From: an uncultured Prevotella sp.
GTDB lineage: Bacteria; Bacteroidota; Bacteroidia; Bacteroidales; Bacteroidaceae
Assembly (NCBI GenBank): GCA_905233425.1
Contig: CAJOEC010000033.1
Coordinates: forward strand, 1 to 36,043
Direction of reading: 5' to 3'
Length of the DNA: 36,043 nucleotides
The notes under the pieces were generated by a model. That model saw only the letters and a list, made by a program, of their open reading frames with translations, made no database searches and was not told the DNA's origin. A program made the translations under genes and the position numbers. The first letter of the stretch is position 1, and each line of letters opens with the position of its first letter. Shown here in pieces: positions 23,024 to 32,159 of this stretch.

Positions 23024-23165
23024 CACCACGAATTTAACGAATTACACGAATTATACGAATTATTAATTATTTTACTAATTATTTCTGATTTCACGAATTG
23101 TTTCTTGATTTCACGAATTACCAGATAATTCGTGCCAATTCGTGTAATTCGTCAAATTCGTGGTT
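23024..23165. repeat. AATTCGTG-type repeats upstream of the second SusC gene
   Basis: Repeated ACGAATTACACGAATTATAC and inverse AATTCGTGTAATTCGT copies, with CACGAATTT at one end and AAATTCGTG at the other, fill the 182-base gap between the fasciclin stop and the SusC start. Same family as 132-176 and 473-572. The two halves are inverted and could form a long AT-rich stem. Confidence 0.75.
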
Positions 23166-23171
23166 AAAAAG

Positions 23172-25004
23172 TCAATAGTTGTTGTGTGTCGGGCGCAGAC
23201 ACCAGTGGTACATGAAGAGCTGGAACTTGTTGCCCGAGTCACCGGCAGATGTTGAGCGTATGACAGAGCGGGCGGCCATGTCCTTCGACTCCACGCGTAT
23301 GCGGAAGTTGCCGTTGCGTTTCATTGTTACGATGCCCACGGTGTAGCCGTCGGTGTCGTAGGCGGCCACGTTTTCGTCGTACTCACGCCAGTAGTTAGGG
23401 TCAAAGCCTTCTGGATAACCGGGAGCCATGATGCCGTAGGTTGGAATGTCGTTGGCTATACGGTCGGCGTTCATCACGTTGGCACGTCCCTCCCACACGA
23501 ACTCATTGTTGAAGTAGATGCTGATGGTGTAGGTGGTGGAGCGCTCGAAGCCCATGCGCAGATAGTACTCGCCGGCAGGGAGGTTCACGGGTAGTGCCAT
23601 ATCCTCCTTTGCGTCATAGACCAGTCCTTTGTACTCCACGGCGACAGTCAGCGAGTCGTCGATGGCCTCGTCGGTGGGACAGGCGGTAAGGAGGTTGTAG
23701 TCGATGATGGGCCAGCCATACTTGTAGAGAGCATCGTATGAGCTGAGAGTGGATATGCTGGTGGAGAAGAGTCCGAGGTTCTCCCAAACGAAATACTCGT
23801 CCTGCATAGCCTGGTCGTTACGTATGTTCGATGCGTCCCACACCTGGTAGAAGCGTGTCTTCACACGGTAGATGACGATGTGGTTGGGTATTTTAAGGTT
23901 TGTGCAGTAGTAGGCGTAGCCATTTGAGAGGTTCACCCGGTTCTGCGTGTCCACCGTCTGCACCGACGGGCGCCACCACGTCTCGTCTGCTTCCTTGTAG
24001 GTTGTCAAGTCAGCCCTCTCGTCGACCACCATCTTGTAACCGCCCACAGTGGTGAAGTCCCCGGCATGGGCGTTCACCTGCTCGGCCTCCAAGCGCTTGT
24101 CGGAGAAGCAGGCACGCACTATCCATTCCTCGAACTTCTCGCGGTCGGCCTCGATGGCCTCGCGGTTGAGCCACGAGGGGATGCTGTCGAGGGCGCTACG
24201 TATGGCCGTCTCCACCTGTTCGTTGTTGGGAATGAACATCGTGGTGACATAGTTCTCGTCGCGCATGTTCCACTGCTCCACGCCACTGTCGGTATAGCGG
24301 TCCATCAGTGTATTGCGCGTCACCCACACCGTGTCGTAGACCACTTCACCGGCCTGGTTCACACCTGTTGCGGCGGAATGCTCGCGGTCGAAGACGCGCT
24401 GCTCGTACTTCGCCACGAGGGCCTTGAAGTCGGAGTAGTCGTCGCCGAGCTGCTTCAAGTGTTCGTAGACCGAGAGTCGCACGGGTAGCACGCCGTCGAT
24501 GATGTAGACATAGCCGTTATTGGCCTTGACTACGCGCTTGATGCTGAAGTTGTCTATCTTCAGGCTGCTGCCCTCGCCATAGACCCAGATGGTCTTCCCG
24601 GCACGGTTGTTGATGCCGAAGCCGTCGCGCAGCTCGGAGGGCGTGACGGCGATGTCGCTGATGCTGTTGTTGGCGAAGGGTACCGGGTCGGTGAAATATT
24701 CGCCATCCAGGATGCTGTTCTCACAGACCACGAAGGTGTACTGCTTGTCGGGGCTTGTGACCTCGTAGGCTCCGGCCTGCTCGAATAGCTGCGAGATATG
24801 CGAGAGGTCGCTGTTGCTGCGGAGGTAGGAGACGATGTCGCCATTATACACCTCTGCCGTGGTCGAGGTGACGGCGGCCTCGTCGTAGTGGTTGTCCCAG
24901 TCGGAGCAAGAGACCCCCACCCAGCCTCCCCCTGTGAGGGGGAGGAGTATATAGACAGCAAAGCGGAATAAACTCCTTGTTCTTCCCAATAGATATTGCT
25001 TCAT
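23172..25004 (-). CDS. Fasciclin-domain (FAS1) surface lipoprotein, 610 residues
   Basis: Start at MKQYLLGRTRS (25004); an upstream open extension overlaps the neighbouring gene and repeat and is rejected. The lipoprotein signal ends VSCSDWDNHYDE. FAS1-like region 1 is about residues 45-170 (VSYLRSNSDLSHISQLFEQ, YTFVVCENSIL). FAS1-like region 2 follows (YVTTMFIPNNEQVETAI near 250). The C-terminal half is beta-rich, with PAGEYYLRMGFERSTTYTISIYFNNEF resembling a carbohydrate-binding-type sandwich. FAS1 domains mediate adhesion and ligand binding; in Bacteroidetes such lipoproteins accompany SusCD pairs as extra surface binding proteins. The signal peptide again contains the palindromic repeat (24912-24947). 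Ligand unknown. Confidence 0.82.
   Translation of the reverse strand: MKQYLLGRTRSLFRFAVYILLPLTGGGWVGVSCSDWDNHYDEAAVTSTTAEVYNGDIVSYLRSNSDLSHISQLFEQAGAYEVTSPDKQYTFVVCENSILDGEYFTDPVPFANNSISDIAVTPSELRDGFGINNRAGKTIWVYGEGSSLKIDNFSIKRVVKANNGYVYIIDGVLPVRLSVYEHLKQLGDDYSDFKALVAKYEQRVFDREHSAATGVNQAGEVVYDTVWVTRNTLMDRYTDSGVEQWNMRDENYVTTMFIPNNEQVETAIRSALDSIPSWLNREAIEADREKFEEWIVRACFSDKRLEAEQVNAHAGDFTTVGGYKMVVDERADLTTYKEADETWWRPSVQTVDTQNRVNLSNGYAYYCTNLKIPNHIVIYRVKTRFYQVWDASNIRNDQAMQDEYFVWENLGLFSTSISTLSSYDALYKYGWPIIDYNLLTACPTDEAIDDSLTVAVEYKGLVYDAKEDMALPVNLPAGEYYLRMGFERSTTYTISIYFNNEFVWEGRANVMNADRIANDIPTYGIMAPGYPEGFDPNYWREYDENVAAYDTDGYTVGIVTMKRNGNFRIRVESKDMAARSVIRSTSAGDSGNKFQLFMYHWCLRPTHNNY
24912..24947 (-). 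repeat. Palindromic repeat in the fasciclin signal peptide (pair 4, inner)
   Basis: Minus strand CTCCTCCCCCTCACAGGGGG continues AGGCTGGGTGGGGGTC; encodes LLPLTGGGWVGV. This is the most diverged of the five translated copies. Its inverse partner is at 25054-25088. Confidence 0.85.
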
Positions 25005-25053
25005 TTTCGTAATATAATTAAACAGAATAGTCTTATCGTTTATTTTGTAACTA

Positions 25054-25088
25054 CTCCCCTCCCTCCAGGGAGGGGCTGGGGGAGGGTC
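25054..25088 (+). repeat. Palindromic repeat between the two fasciclin genes (pair 4, outer)
   Basis: CTCCCCTCCCTCCAGGGAGG continues GGCTGGGGGAGGGTC and ends next to the stop codon of the upstream fasciclin gene (25090). Confidence 0.9.
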
Positions 25089-25089
25089 T

Positions 25090-26955
25090 TTAGATGGGTA
25101 CGAACTCCAGGTAGTCGAGCGAGAGGTGGTAGTTGCTGTTGTTCTTTGCCTCCACGTCCATGAGTGTGATCTTGAAGGTGTGTGTTCCCGACCCCTCGAA
25201 CTCAAGGCTGCCATAGATGGTGTTCTCAGCGAGCTGGTATCTCGGCAGTCGTTTCATTCCCTTGTACATGTATGCCATCGTTGAATGGCTGTCAAGCTCG
25301 AATCTGACGAGTGTGCCGCTGTTGATGAAATTGTTGTGGTTGATGTCCTTGCAGTAGTGCAGCACCACCTTGTAGCGGCCCGCGATGATTGTGGGTGTCT
25401 GGAACTCAATCCACCCTGCAAATCCCAGGTTCAGTACCATGAAGTTGTCCATGAAGGCTCCGTATTGCGACGCCGTTCCCGAAAGAGCGTCTTTCTTGTA
25501 GCCCACTTTTCTGTAGGTGTTGGTTTTCGCCTTCGACTCGTTAGCCTGGTATGTGAACGAGCTTATGGTGCCGTAGTTTCCGTCGAAGTGGTCTTCCGAG
25601 AGATCCACGTCGCGCATAGTGTTGTCGATAGGTGTGGAGAACACATTACCGAGGCTGTTGGCTGTTCCCCACGCATTGACGAATGTGATGATGTCGGGAG
25701 AGTTCAGGAAATCCCAAACCACGCGCACCGGTGTCGGGTGGAACACAGGCATGACGCTGCCCACGCGGTGTATCAGTCCGTTGCGTGCCTTTATGTTGGT
25801 TCTCACCAATGCTATTTCGTTGTTTATGAAGTCTTGTCCTCCCTTCCTGCTTATTGTTATTGCCTGCCCCTTGAACTGTGTGTCGTAGATTCGCGTCTCC
25901 TCGTCGGTCTCCGGGTCGTCGCTCTCGTAGGCGAGCAGCTCGTCCTTGGTGTAGGGCCGGGGCAGGAAGTGGTAGCTTACGTAGTTGTAAAGGTTTGCGT
26001 CGGTCTCGTTGTCGCTGTGTGAGGCGAGATATGCCCGCAGGTCGGCCACGCTGTTGATGCCTGCAGCCTGGTAGACGTTGTTTGTCACGGCCATGCATGT
26101 GAAGGCATAGTTTGTTGTCACCGCTCCGTTGATGGTGTAGCTCACCGTGCTTGTCAGCGATGCGATGCTGTCGTAGCCGCATTCACGCACTGCCTGTGCG
26201 AAGATGCCGTAGGTCGGCTCGTCATTGTCGAGCATGTCCATGATGGTCTCCACAAGTGGAATGATGACTTCGTCCATCTCGAAGAGTGTGGCATTGACGC
26301 ACTTTATGGAAGTGAACCGTCCCAGCTTTGCCTGGTTGTTGAAAAATATGGAGTCACTGCCGAGTATGTTGTCGTCGTGACGCTGCACATCGTCAACGTT
26401 TGTCTCTATCCGTCCGTAGCGCACGGTGAGGTTCGTCCCGAGGAGTGTGGTGTCTGGCAGTTCTAATCCCCTCTCCGCGAAGCTCTGCCCCTGCTCGGCA
26501 TAGTTGTCGATTTCAGTGTCAGAGTATTGCCTATTACTAATTATATGTACGCGAACAATATCTTTAGCGTAGTCCAAGGGCAGGTCGGCCACGCTTGCCA
26601 CCCCCTGCTGGTTTAGGAACCTCTTCATTGCCTCGTTTGTGGGACAGAACACCGTGGCGTTTGCATCCCCGTTCTTCAGGGCGTTATAGTAGTTTGCGTG
26701 CTTCAGCAGCTCTATCCAGAGTGAGTACTGGTCAGCGTCACGCTCCAGAATGTCTGTTGCCGACATCTCGGTCTCCTCGGTCGTCGGTGTCATGAAGAGG
26801 CTTCCCTCATTGGGGTCGGAGCAGGAGACCGTTGCCAAACAGGCGACCAACAGACCCACCCCCCAGCCAGAAGATTTTGTCCGCTTAAGGACTAAATCGC
26901 CTGAGAGGGAGGGGAGTAGATACTTACTCACCTTGTATAATAATGATGTTTTCAT
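25090..26955 (-). CDS. Fasciclin-domain (FAS1) surface lipoprotein, 621 residues
   Basis: Start chosen at MKTSLLYKVSK (26955) because the SusD gene at 28675 begins with the same sequence; a start 9 bases upstream (MIL) is possible. The lipoprotein signal ends VSCSDPNEGS. Two FAS1-like units: one at about residues 60-260 (SLWIELLKHANYYNALKNG, ATVFCPTNEAMKRFL, DIVRVHIISNRQYSD), one at about 265-430 (YAFTCMAVTNNVYQAAGI, LYNYVSYHFLPRPYTKDEL). The last ~190 residues look like a ligand-binding beta-sandwich (GRYKVVLHYCKDINHNNF, HTFKITLMDVEAK). Its likely role is surface binding or adhesion next to the SusCD channels. The signal peptide is unusually long because the palindromic repeat within it carries an extra nested insertion (GDLVLKRTKSS). 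Confidence 0.85.
   Translation of the reverse strand: MKTSLLYKVSKYLLPSLSGDLVLKRTKSSGWGVGLLVACLATVSCSDPNEGSLFMTPTTEETEMSATDILERDADQYSLWIELLKHANYYNALKNGDANATVFCPTNEAMKRFLNQQGVASVADLPLDYAKDIVRVHIISNRQYSDTEIDNYAEQGQSFAERGLELPDTTLLGTNLTVRYGRIETNVDDVQRHDDNILGSDSIFFNNQAKLGRFTSIKCVNATLFEMDEVIIPLVETIMDMLDNDEPTYGIFAQAVRECGYDSIASLTSTVSYTINGAVTTNYAFTCMAVTNNVYQAAGINSVADLRAYLASHSDNETDANLYNYVSYHFLPRPYTKDELLAYESDDPETDEETRIYDTQFKGQAITISRKGGQDFINNEIALVRTNIKARNGLIHRVGSVMPVFHPTPVRVVWDFLNSPDIITFVNAWGTANSLGNVFSTPIDNTMRDVDLSEDHFDGNYGTISSFTYQANESKAKTNTYRKVGYKKDALSGTASQYGAFMDNFMVLNLGFAGWIEFQTPTIIAGRYKVVLHYCKDINHNNFINSGTLVRFELDSHSTMAYMYKGMKRLPRYQLAENTIYGSLEFEGSGTHTFKITLMDVEAKNNSNYHLSLDYLEFVPI
26853..26916 (-). repeat. 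Palindromic repeat with nested insertion in a signal peptide (pair 3, inner)
   Basis: The usual 36-bp element is split by about 30 extra bases (near 26869-26900) that contain their own small inverted repeat, TTTTGTCC and GGACTAAA. The insertion keeps the frame and adds about 10 residues, including two Lys and an Arg, inside the signal peptide. Confidence 0.8.
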
Positions 26956-26995
26956 AAGAATCATTTTATTAATTATAATGTCGTTTTTGTAACTA

Positions 26996-27031
26996 CTCCC
27001 CTCCCTCACAGGGAGGGGTCGGGGGAGGGTC
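26996..27031 (+). repeat. Palindromic repeat between SusD and fasciclin genes (pair 3, outer)
   Basis: CTCCCCTCCCTCACAGGGAG continues GGGTCGGGGGAGGGTC and directly abuts the stop codon of the SusD gene (27032). Confidence 0.9.
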
Positions 27032-28675
27032 TTACTGATAGTAGGGGTTCTGTTCCAGCAGCGGGTTGGTGCTTATCTCCGTAGCGTTGACGGGCAGATA
27101 CCAGGCATCTGGGTCGCTGAGCACCGAGCGTACCCACGACTCTTTGATGCCGCTTTTGTTGTATTTCATGACGTTGTTGATGAAGAGCTGGCGGAAGTCG
27201 CAGACACCTGCGGGGTCGGTGTAGCGTCCCATGCGCAGCATGTCGTACCACGCCTTGCCCTCTCCCGCGAGTTCCATTAGTCGCTCGTGGAGTATGCACT
27301 TGTTCATCAGGTCGGCGAGGCTTGAGTGGCTGTCCACCTCGCTGTCGGCGAGGTTAGTGCGATGGCGTATCTGGTTGACGATGTCCACGGCGGCCTGGTT
27401 GTCGGCCTCGTTTGTGCCAGCCTGTCGCATGACGAGTGCCTCGGCCTTCATCAGCATCACGTCGGCGACGCGGTAGATGATGTAGTTGCAGTCCCAGTTC
27501 TGTATGGTCATGCGGCGGGTGTTATAGCTTGTGCCGCCATAGTATTTCCACACGAACGCATCGGTAGCGGATCCGTATGAAGTGGGCTGTTCAAGCATGA
27601 ATGAACCGTAAAGCAAGCGCCCGAACTGTTCCGGGTCAAGGAATGCCGTAGTGCGGATTTCCAGCAATTCATTCATCTCGGTTATGAAATCCTGGATTAT
27701 TCCTAAAGAGTAGTGGTATTTATACCCCACCTCATTGGGTGTGAAACTGACAGTGAGGGTGTTTGTCTGTGGCTGTCCGCCTGAGAGCTTGCTGTAGCTC
27801 CACTGCACCTCAAAGATGCTCTCGTTACTGTTTCCGGGGTTGAACATCGAGAACCATGCGCTGTGCGTTGGCATGGAGATGAAGCGCGGCGACGAGGGCG
27901 ATGTGCTCTCGAGGATGGCATTGGCATAGCTGATGGCCTCGTCGAAGTCCTTGTTCCACAGGCACACGTCGGCCATCAGGGCGTAGATGGCCCATTTAGT
28001 TGCGCGGCCCTTCGTCTCCCAGGTGGTGTTGAATTTCTCCTTGGCAGCATCCATGTCAATGGCCGTTTTGAGGTCGCTCTTTATCTGGGCTATGAGCTGT
28101 GCCTCGGTGCTCTTGGCCACGTTGAAGGTCAGCTCGTCGGTCTCGAAAGGCTCGGTGACGAGCGGGGCGTCGCGCCAGTTGCGGACGATGTAGAAATATG
28201 CCAGTGCGCGCAGCCAGTATGCCTCGCAGCGATGGCTGTTCAGCTCCTCCTGCGTGTAGGTTTCGTCGGCGGCGAGAGCCTTTTCCGCATTCTTCAGCAC
28301 GAGGTTGGCGCTGTTGATGATCTTGTACATCGGTGTCCACTTGGTGAGCGTTCTCTCCGTAGGCTTTATCTCGAAGCGCTGCAAGGTGTTGCTGCCACGT
28401 GCCGACACACATCCGGCGCGCAGCTCGCCCCAGGGTATGAGGTGGGTCTCCACGGCATCGCGCAGATAGTAGTAGCCGGCGAAGAGGGTGGCCTCGACAT
28501 CCTGCTTCGAGCCCCAGTACTCGTCGGTGGGCTGCACGTTCTCGGGGTAGATCTCGAGGTAGTCGGAGCAGGAGAAGGTCAGCGAACACGCAACCAGCAG
28601 ACCCACCCCCCAGCCCCTCCCTTTGAGGGAGGGGAGTATATACCTACTCACCTTGTATAATAATGATGTTTTCAT
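27032..28675 (-). CDS. SusD/RagB-family outer-membrane lipoprotein (first pair)
   Basis: A 547-residue SusD homologue of typical length. The lipoprotein signal ends FSCSDYLEIYPEN, then come the canonical SusD features: LFAGYYYLRDAV, YKIINSANLVLKNAEKAL, EAYWLRALAYFYIVRNW with DAPLVTEPF, and the C-terminal IYRVADVMLMKAEALV and ERLMELAGEGKAWYDMLRMGRY. It partners the SusC at 28758-32072, which ends 82 bases upstream. The first ~19 residues (MKTSLLYKVSRYILPSLKG) are almost the same as those of the downstream fasciclin protein, which shows that the start region itself has been duplicated together with the palindromic repeat. Confidence 0.95.
   Translation of the reverse strand: MKTSLLYKVSRYILPSLKGRGWGVGLLVACSLTFSCSDYLEIYPENVQPTDEYWGSKQDVEATLFAGYYYLRDAVETHLIPWGELRAGCVSARGSNTLQRFEIKPTERTLTKWTPMYKIINSANLVLKNAEKALAADETYTQEELNSHRCEAYWLRALAYFYIVRNWRDAPLVTEPFETDELTFNVAKSTEAQLIAQIKSDLKTAIDMDAAKEKFNTTWETKGRATKWAIYALMADVCLWNKDFDEAISYANAILESTSPSSPRFISMPTHSAWFSMFNPGNSNESIFEVQWSYSKLSGGQPQTNTLTVSFTPNEVGYKYHYSLGIIQDFITEMNELLEIRTTAFLDPEQFGRLLYGSFMLEQPTSYGSATDAFVWKYYGGTSYNTRRMTIQNWDCNYIIYRVADVMLMKAEALVMRQAGTNEADNQAAVDIVNQIRHRTNLADSEVDSHSSLADLMNKCILHERLMELAGEGKAWYDMLRMGRYTDPAGVCDFRQLFINNVMKYNKSGIKESWVRSVLSDPDAWYLPVNATEISTNPLLEQNPYYQ
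28600..28636 (-). repeat. Palindromic repeat in the SusD signal peptide (pair 2, inner)
   Basis: Minus strand CTCCCCTCCCTCAAAGGGAG continues GGGCTGGGGGGTGGGTC; encodes LPSLKGRGWGVG. Confidence 0.9.
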
Positions 28676-28715
28676 AATATCCTAATAACATTAAATATTG
28701 TGTATTTTGTAACTA

Positions 28716-28751
28716 CTCCCCTCCCTCACAGGGATGGGTCGGGGGAGGGTC
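28716..28751 (+). repeat. Palindromic repeat between SusC and SusD (pair 2, outer)
   Basis: CTCCCCTCCCTCACAGGGAT continues GGGTCGGGGGAGGGTC, 6 bases after the SusC stop. One substitution (GGGATGGG) weakens its own hairpin. Confidence 0.9.
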
Positions 28752-28757
28752 TTTCTC

Positions 28758-31700
28758 TTAGAAGTTCACTGTTATACCCATGGAGACTCGGCGGGAGCGC
28801 GGGGTCTGCGAGTTGTCGACGGCGAGGTCGGTGATTTTGCTGGGCATGGTGACCTCCGGGTCCTGGCCGGTGTATTTTGAGAATGTGAAGAGGTCGTAGC
28901 CGGTGAGGAACATGCTGAGACTGTTCACCGACAGCGACTTGCAGACGCTCTTCGGGAAGGAGTAATTCAGCGAGAGGGTCTTCAGGCGTACGAATGAGCA
29001 GTCCTCGACGAAGCGGTCGCTACCCATGTAGTTCAGGCCGTAGTTGTAGAGGGCGCGTGGTATGTCGGTGTCGACGTCGGCCTCTGTGCGCCATCGGCGC
29101 AGCACAGCCTTCGACTGGTTGTCGCGGTTGTACATCGCCTCCGCGTTCATACGTGCCTGGTTGATGATTTTCTGCCCGAGGCGGTAGTGGAGGAACACGG
29201 TCATGCCCCATCCTTTGTACTTCAGTGTGAAGCCGCCGCCGCCCGAGACCACGGGGTTGTAGTTGCCAAGATAGACGATGTCGTTCTTGTCTATGGTCCC
29301 GTCGTGGTTGATGTCCTCGTACTTCGCGTCGCCAGGGTAGCAACGTATATTACTATTATGCATAATCAGTGGGTTGCCCTGCAGATCGGTCATCACGTTG
29401 CCATTCTCGTCCTTGGCGTAAGTGTCCTCGAGGTTATGGTAGACTCCCAACGAGCGGAACCCGAAGAACGAGCCTACGGATGTGCCGCTCAGGATCTTCG
29501 TGTTGTAAACGCCGTTGGCCACCTGCGGGTCATCCGACGACATGTTCTCAGGCAACTCGACGATGGTGTTGATGTTGCGGTTGACATTCCAGTTCACGCT
29601 GAGGTTCCAGTCCTTCGACTTCAGCACGTTGGCATCGATGCGGAACTCCCATCCCTCGTTGCGCAGCCGTCCGCTGTTCCAGTACTTTATCTGTGGCGAG
29701 GGGTAGCCCATGTACTCCGGCACGACAACGTTCTTCTGGAGCAGGTCCTTGGTGTTCTTGCGGTACCAGTCGAAGGTGAGGTTTATGCGCCCGTCGAACA
29801 GGTTGATGTCCGTTCCGAGGTTTATCTCCTTCGACGTCTCCCATTTCAGCTTGTTCAGTTGCATGGTGGCCGTGGTGATGGCCGCCCCGTCCATGTAGTT
29901 ACCGATGGCGGCGTATGTCCCCACGTAGGGCGACGTTCCCGATGGTGCGTTGCCGCTGGTTCCGTAGCTGGCGCGCAGCTTCCACTCCGTGAGCCACTCG
30001 TCGCTCCACTTCATGAACTTCTCGTCGGCCATCTGCCAGCTGACGCCCACCGAGGGGAACAGTCCCCAGCGGTTTTCCTTTCCGAGCGACGACTTTCCCT
30101 CGTAGTTGATGGTGCCGTTGACGGTATAGCGGTCGAGCAGTGTGTAGACGACCGAGCCTATGCCCGAAAGCGTGGCCACCTCGCTGTCGCCTGAGCCTTG
30201 CGAGAGGAGCACGCCGCCGCCCGAAGCTGGGTCGGCTATCGATGCCGACGCCATGTTGTAGCGAGTGGCGGAATTGTTCGACGAGCGGCTCTGCTGTGTG
30301 CGCCACAATGCCGTGACCACCAACTGGTGCATCTGGTCTAGCCAGTCCTTTGTAACCATCAGCTTGTTCTCCGTCTGTAGTGAAAAATTGTTGGAGTAGG
30401 CATTCAAGGCCTGGTTGGCATATCTGTTGTTGGTTGTTACGCCCGTTGCCGACTGTGGCAGGAATGCCTCGGTCTTCTGGGTGTTGTACTTCATGGAGAC
30501 GTAGCCCGTGTAGCGCAGCCAGGAAGTGGCATAGTAGTTTGCACGGACAGTCATTTTCTGCTCCTTGGTCATCAGATTGCGGTAGCTGTCCTCCACCATG
30601 ATGATGGGATGGAAATTCCTCGAACCGTTGAATGCCCCCTGGAACTCCTCCTCGTTCTGGCGGGTGAAGTAGATGTCGGTCATCTGGCCGGTGGCGTCGT
30701 CGATGTAGTAAGGGCTCTTGTTCGGCATCTTGCGCATGGCCTCGGCACGCGAGTTCTCCGTCCAGGGTGCGTCCTTCTTCGTGTCGCTGTAGGTGTACTC
30801 GGCGTTCACGCGCAGTTTCTCGCTGAACTTATAGCCAATGTCGAGCGATGTGGTGAGACGTTTCAGTCCCGTCCCCCTCGTCGTGCCGTCCTCGCTGAGG
30901 TATGACAGCGAGAGCCTGTATGTGGCACGCTCACCGCCGCCCGACATCGAGAATGAGTTGTCGGTGGTGAAGGCGTTCTTCGTGAGATACGACAGCCAGT
31001 CCACGTCCTGGTTGTACTCGTCGAAATAGCGCCAGTCCTGCTGGTAGCCTATCTCGTACTTGTCGAAGAGATACTCCAGATAGCTGTTGCCGTCGAGTTT
31101 TTGTGCGTTGGCGGTGTTCCAGATGGCGTCCTGCATGTATGCCACGTACTCGTTGCCGTTGAGCATGGGCATCGACTTTGGCTCGAACTTCAATGAGTTC
31201 TTCGTCGAGAAAGTGAAGTTGGTCTTTCCCATTGCACCCTTCTTCGTCGTTATGAGGAGCACGCCGTTGGCACCTGCCGTGCCGTAGACAGCTGTTGAGG
31301 CGGCATCCTTGAGCACCTCAATCGACTCGATGTCGTTGGGGTTGAGCGAGAGCATCTGGGCGAAGTCCTCCTGCGAGGCGGTGTTGAAGTCGAAGCTGTC
31401 GTCAATCGAAGTGTTGTAGGGCACGCCGTTGATGACGATGAGCGGATCGGCCGAGCTGTTCAGCGTGGCGGTACCGCGTATGCGTATGGTGCTCTTCGCG
31501 CCGGGGTCGCCGGCGGCGAGGATGTCGACACCGCCGAGCTGTCCCTGAAGGGCCTCCTCAATCGAGGTGACGGGCGATGTGGCCATGATTTCCTCCAAGT
31601 CAAGCTTCTGCGTTGCGAACGACTGTTGGCGTGCTGTCACGCCCATGTCGTTGCGCGAGCCCCCCTTCTTGCCCGAGACCTGCACCTCACGTATCTGATG

Positions 31701-32072
31701 GGCATTGCTCTCCATGGTGACGTTGAGTGTCTTCTGCCCCGTGTACTTGAAGCTCTGCTGCTTCATGCCGACGTAGGAGAACACTATCGTGAGGTTCTTC
31801 TCCTCGGGTACTTTCAACGTGTAGTTTCCGTTGAAGTCGGTGACGGTACCGTTGACGATACGGTTCTGGCTGTTCTGGAACGTCACGTTCGCCCCGATGA
31901 TGGGTTCCTTCACGCCGCCGAGCAGCTCCGTGACGTTACCCGTCACAGTCTGGGCATCAACGCCAAGGGCGACACATAGAAAAGGAAGGAGGAGAAGAAG
32001 CCTCACCCCCAGCCCCTCTCCAAGGGGAGAGGGGAGTATATACCTTTTGAAGTGCTTATTATTTGCTTTCAT
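28758..32072 (-). CDS. SusC/RagA-family TonB-dependent outer-membrane transporter (first pair)
   Basis: A 1104-residue TonB-dependent transporter. The signal peptide RYILPSPLGEGLGVRLLLLL ... ALGVDA is partly encoded by the palindromic repeat at 32001-32036. A carboxypeptidase-regulatory-like domain follows (VTGNVTELLGGVKEPIIGAN, about 42-125). The plug has VDILAAGDPGAKSTIRIRG, ADPLIVINGVPYNTS near 207 and VLKDAASTAVYGTAGANGVL. The barrel ends in VSMGITVNF. It forms the channel of the first SusCD pair and lies 126 bases after the large fasciclin gene. The SusD partner follows directly. Substrate unknown; no degradative enzyme is linked. Confidence 0.95.
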   Translation of the reverse strand: MKANNKHFKRYILPSPLGEGLGVRLLLLLPFLCVALGVDAQTVTGNVTELLGGVKEPIIGANVTFQNSQNRIVNGTVTDFNGNYTLKVPEEKNLTIVFSYVGMKQQSFKYTGQKTLNVTMESNAHQIREVQVSGKKGGSRNDMGVTARQQSFATQKLDLEEIMATSPVTSIEEALQGQLGGVDILAAGDPGAKSTIRIRGTATLNSSADPLIVINGVPYNTSIDDSFDFNTASQEDFAQMLSLNPNDIESIEVLKDAASTAVYGTAGANGVLLITTKKGAMGKTNFTFSTKNSLKFEPKSMPMLNGNEYVAYMQDAIWNTANAQKLDGNSYLEYLFDKYEIGYQQDWRYFDEYNQDVDWLSYLTKNAFTTDNSFSMSGGGERATYRLSLSYLSEDGTTRGTGLKRLTTSLDIGYKFSEKLRVNAEYTYSDTKKDAPWTENSRAEAMRKMPNKSPYYIDDATGQMTDIYFTRQNEEEFQGAFNGSRNFHPIIMVEDSYRNLMTKEQKMTVRANYYATSWLRYTGYVSMKYNTQKTEAFLPQSATGVTTNNRYANQALNAYSNNFSLQTENKLMVTKDWLDQMHQLVVTALWRTQQSRSSNNSATRYNMASASIADPASGGGVLLSQGSGDSEVATLSGIGSVVYTLLDRYTVNGTINYEGKSSLGKENRWGLFPSVGVSWQMADEKFMKWSDEWLTEWKLRASYGTSGNAPSGTSPYVGTYAAIGNYMDGAAITTATMQLNKLKWETSKEINLGTDINLFDGRINLTFDWYRKNTKDLLQKNVVVPEYMGYPSPQIKYWNSGRLRNEGWEFRIDANVLKSKDWNLSVNWNVNRNINTIVELPENMSSDDPQVANGVYNTKILSGTSVGSFFGFRSLGVYHNLEDTYAKDENGNVMTDLQGNPLIMHNSNIRCYPGDAKYEDINHDGTIDKNDIVYLGNYNPVVSGGGGFTLKYKGWGMTVFLHYRLGQKIINQARMNAEAMYNRDNQSKAVLRRWRTEADVDTDIPRALYNYGLNYMGSDRFVEDCSFVRLKTLSLNYSFPKSVCKSLSVNSLSMFLTGYDLFTFSKYTGQDPEVTMPSKITDLAVDNSQTPRSRRVSMGITVNF
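32001..32036 (-). repeat. Palindromic repeat in the SusC signal peptide (pair 1, inner)
   Basis: Minus strand CTCCCCTCTCCCCTTGGAGA continues GGGGCTGGGGGTGAGG; encodes LPSPLGEGLGVR. It belongs to a slightly different subtype (CTCTCC core) that matches its own partner at 32160-32196 better than the other pairs. Confidence 0.9.
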
Positions 32073-32159
32073 ATAATGTAATGCTATTGCTTTCAGTATT
32101 ATTGTTCTGTTGTAACTGCACCCTGCTCAAGGGCAAAATGACTAGCATTAAGGTGACCA

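Noticed and set aside
25005..25214. 70-residue extension of the 610-residue fasciclin ORF
   Set aside because: It overlaps the upstream fasciclin gene and the intergenic repeat, and precedes a proper lipoprotein signal peptide.
29187..30194. 335-codon plus-strand open frame opposite SusC
   Set aside because: Antisense shadow of the TonB-dependent transporter with no family features.
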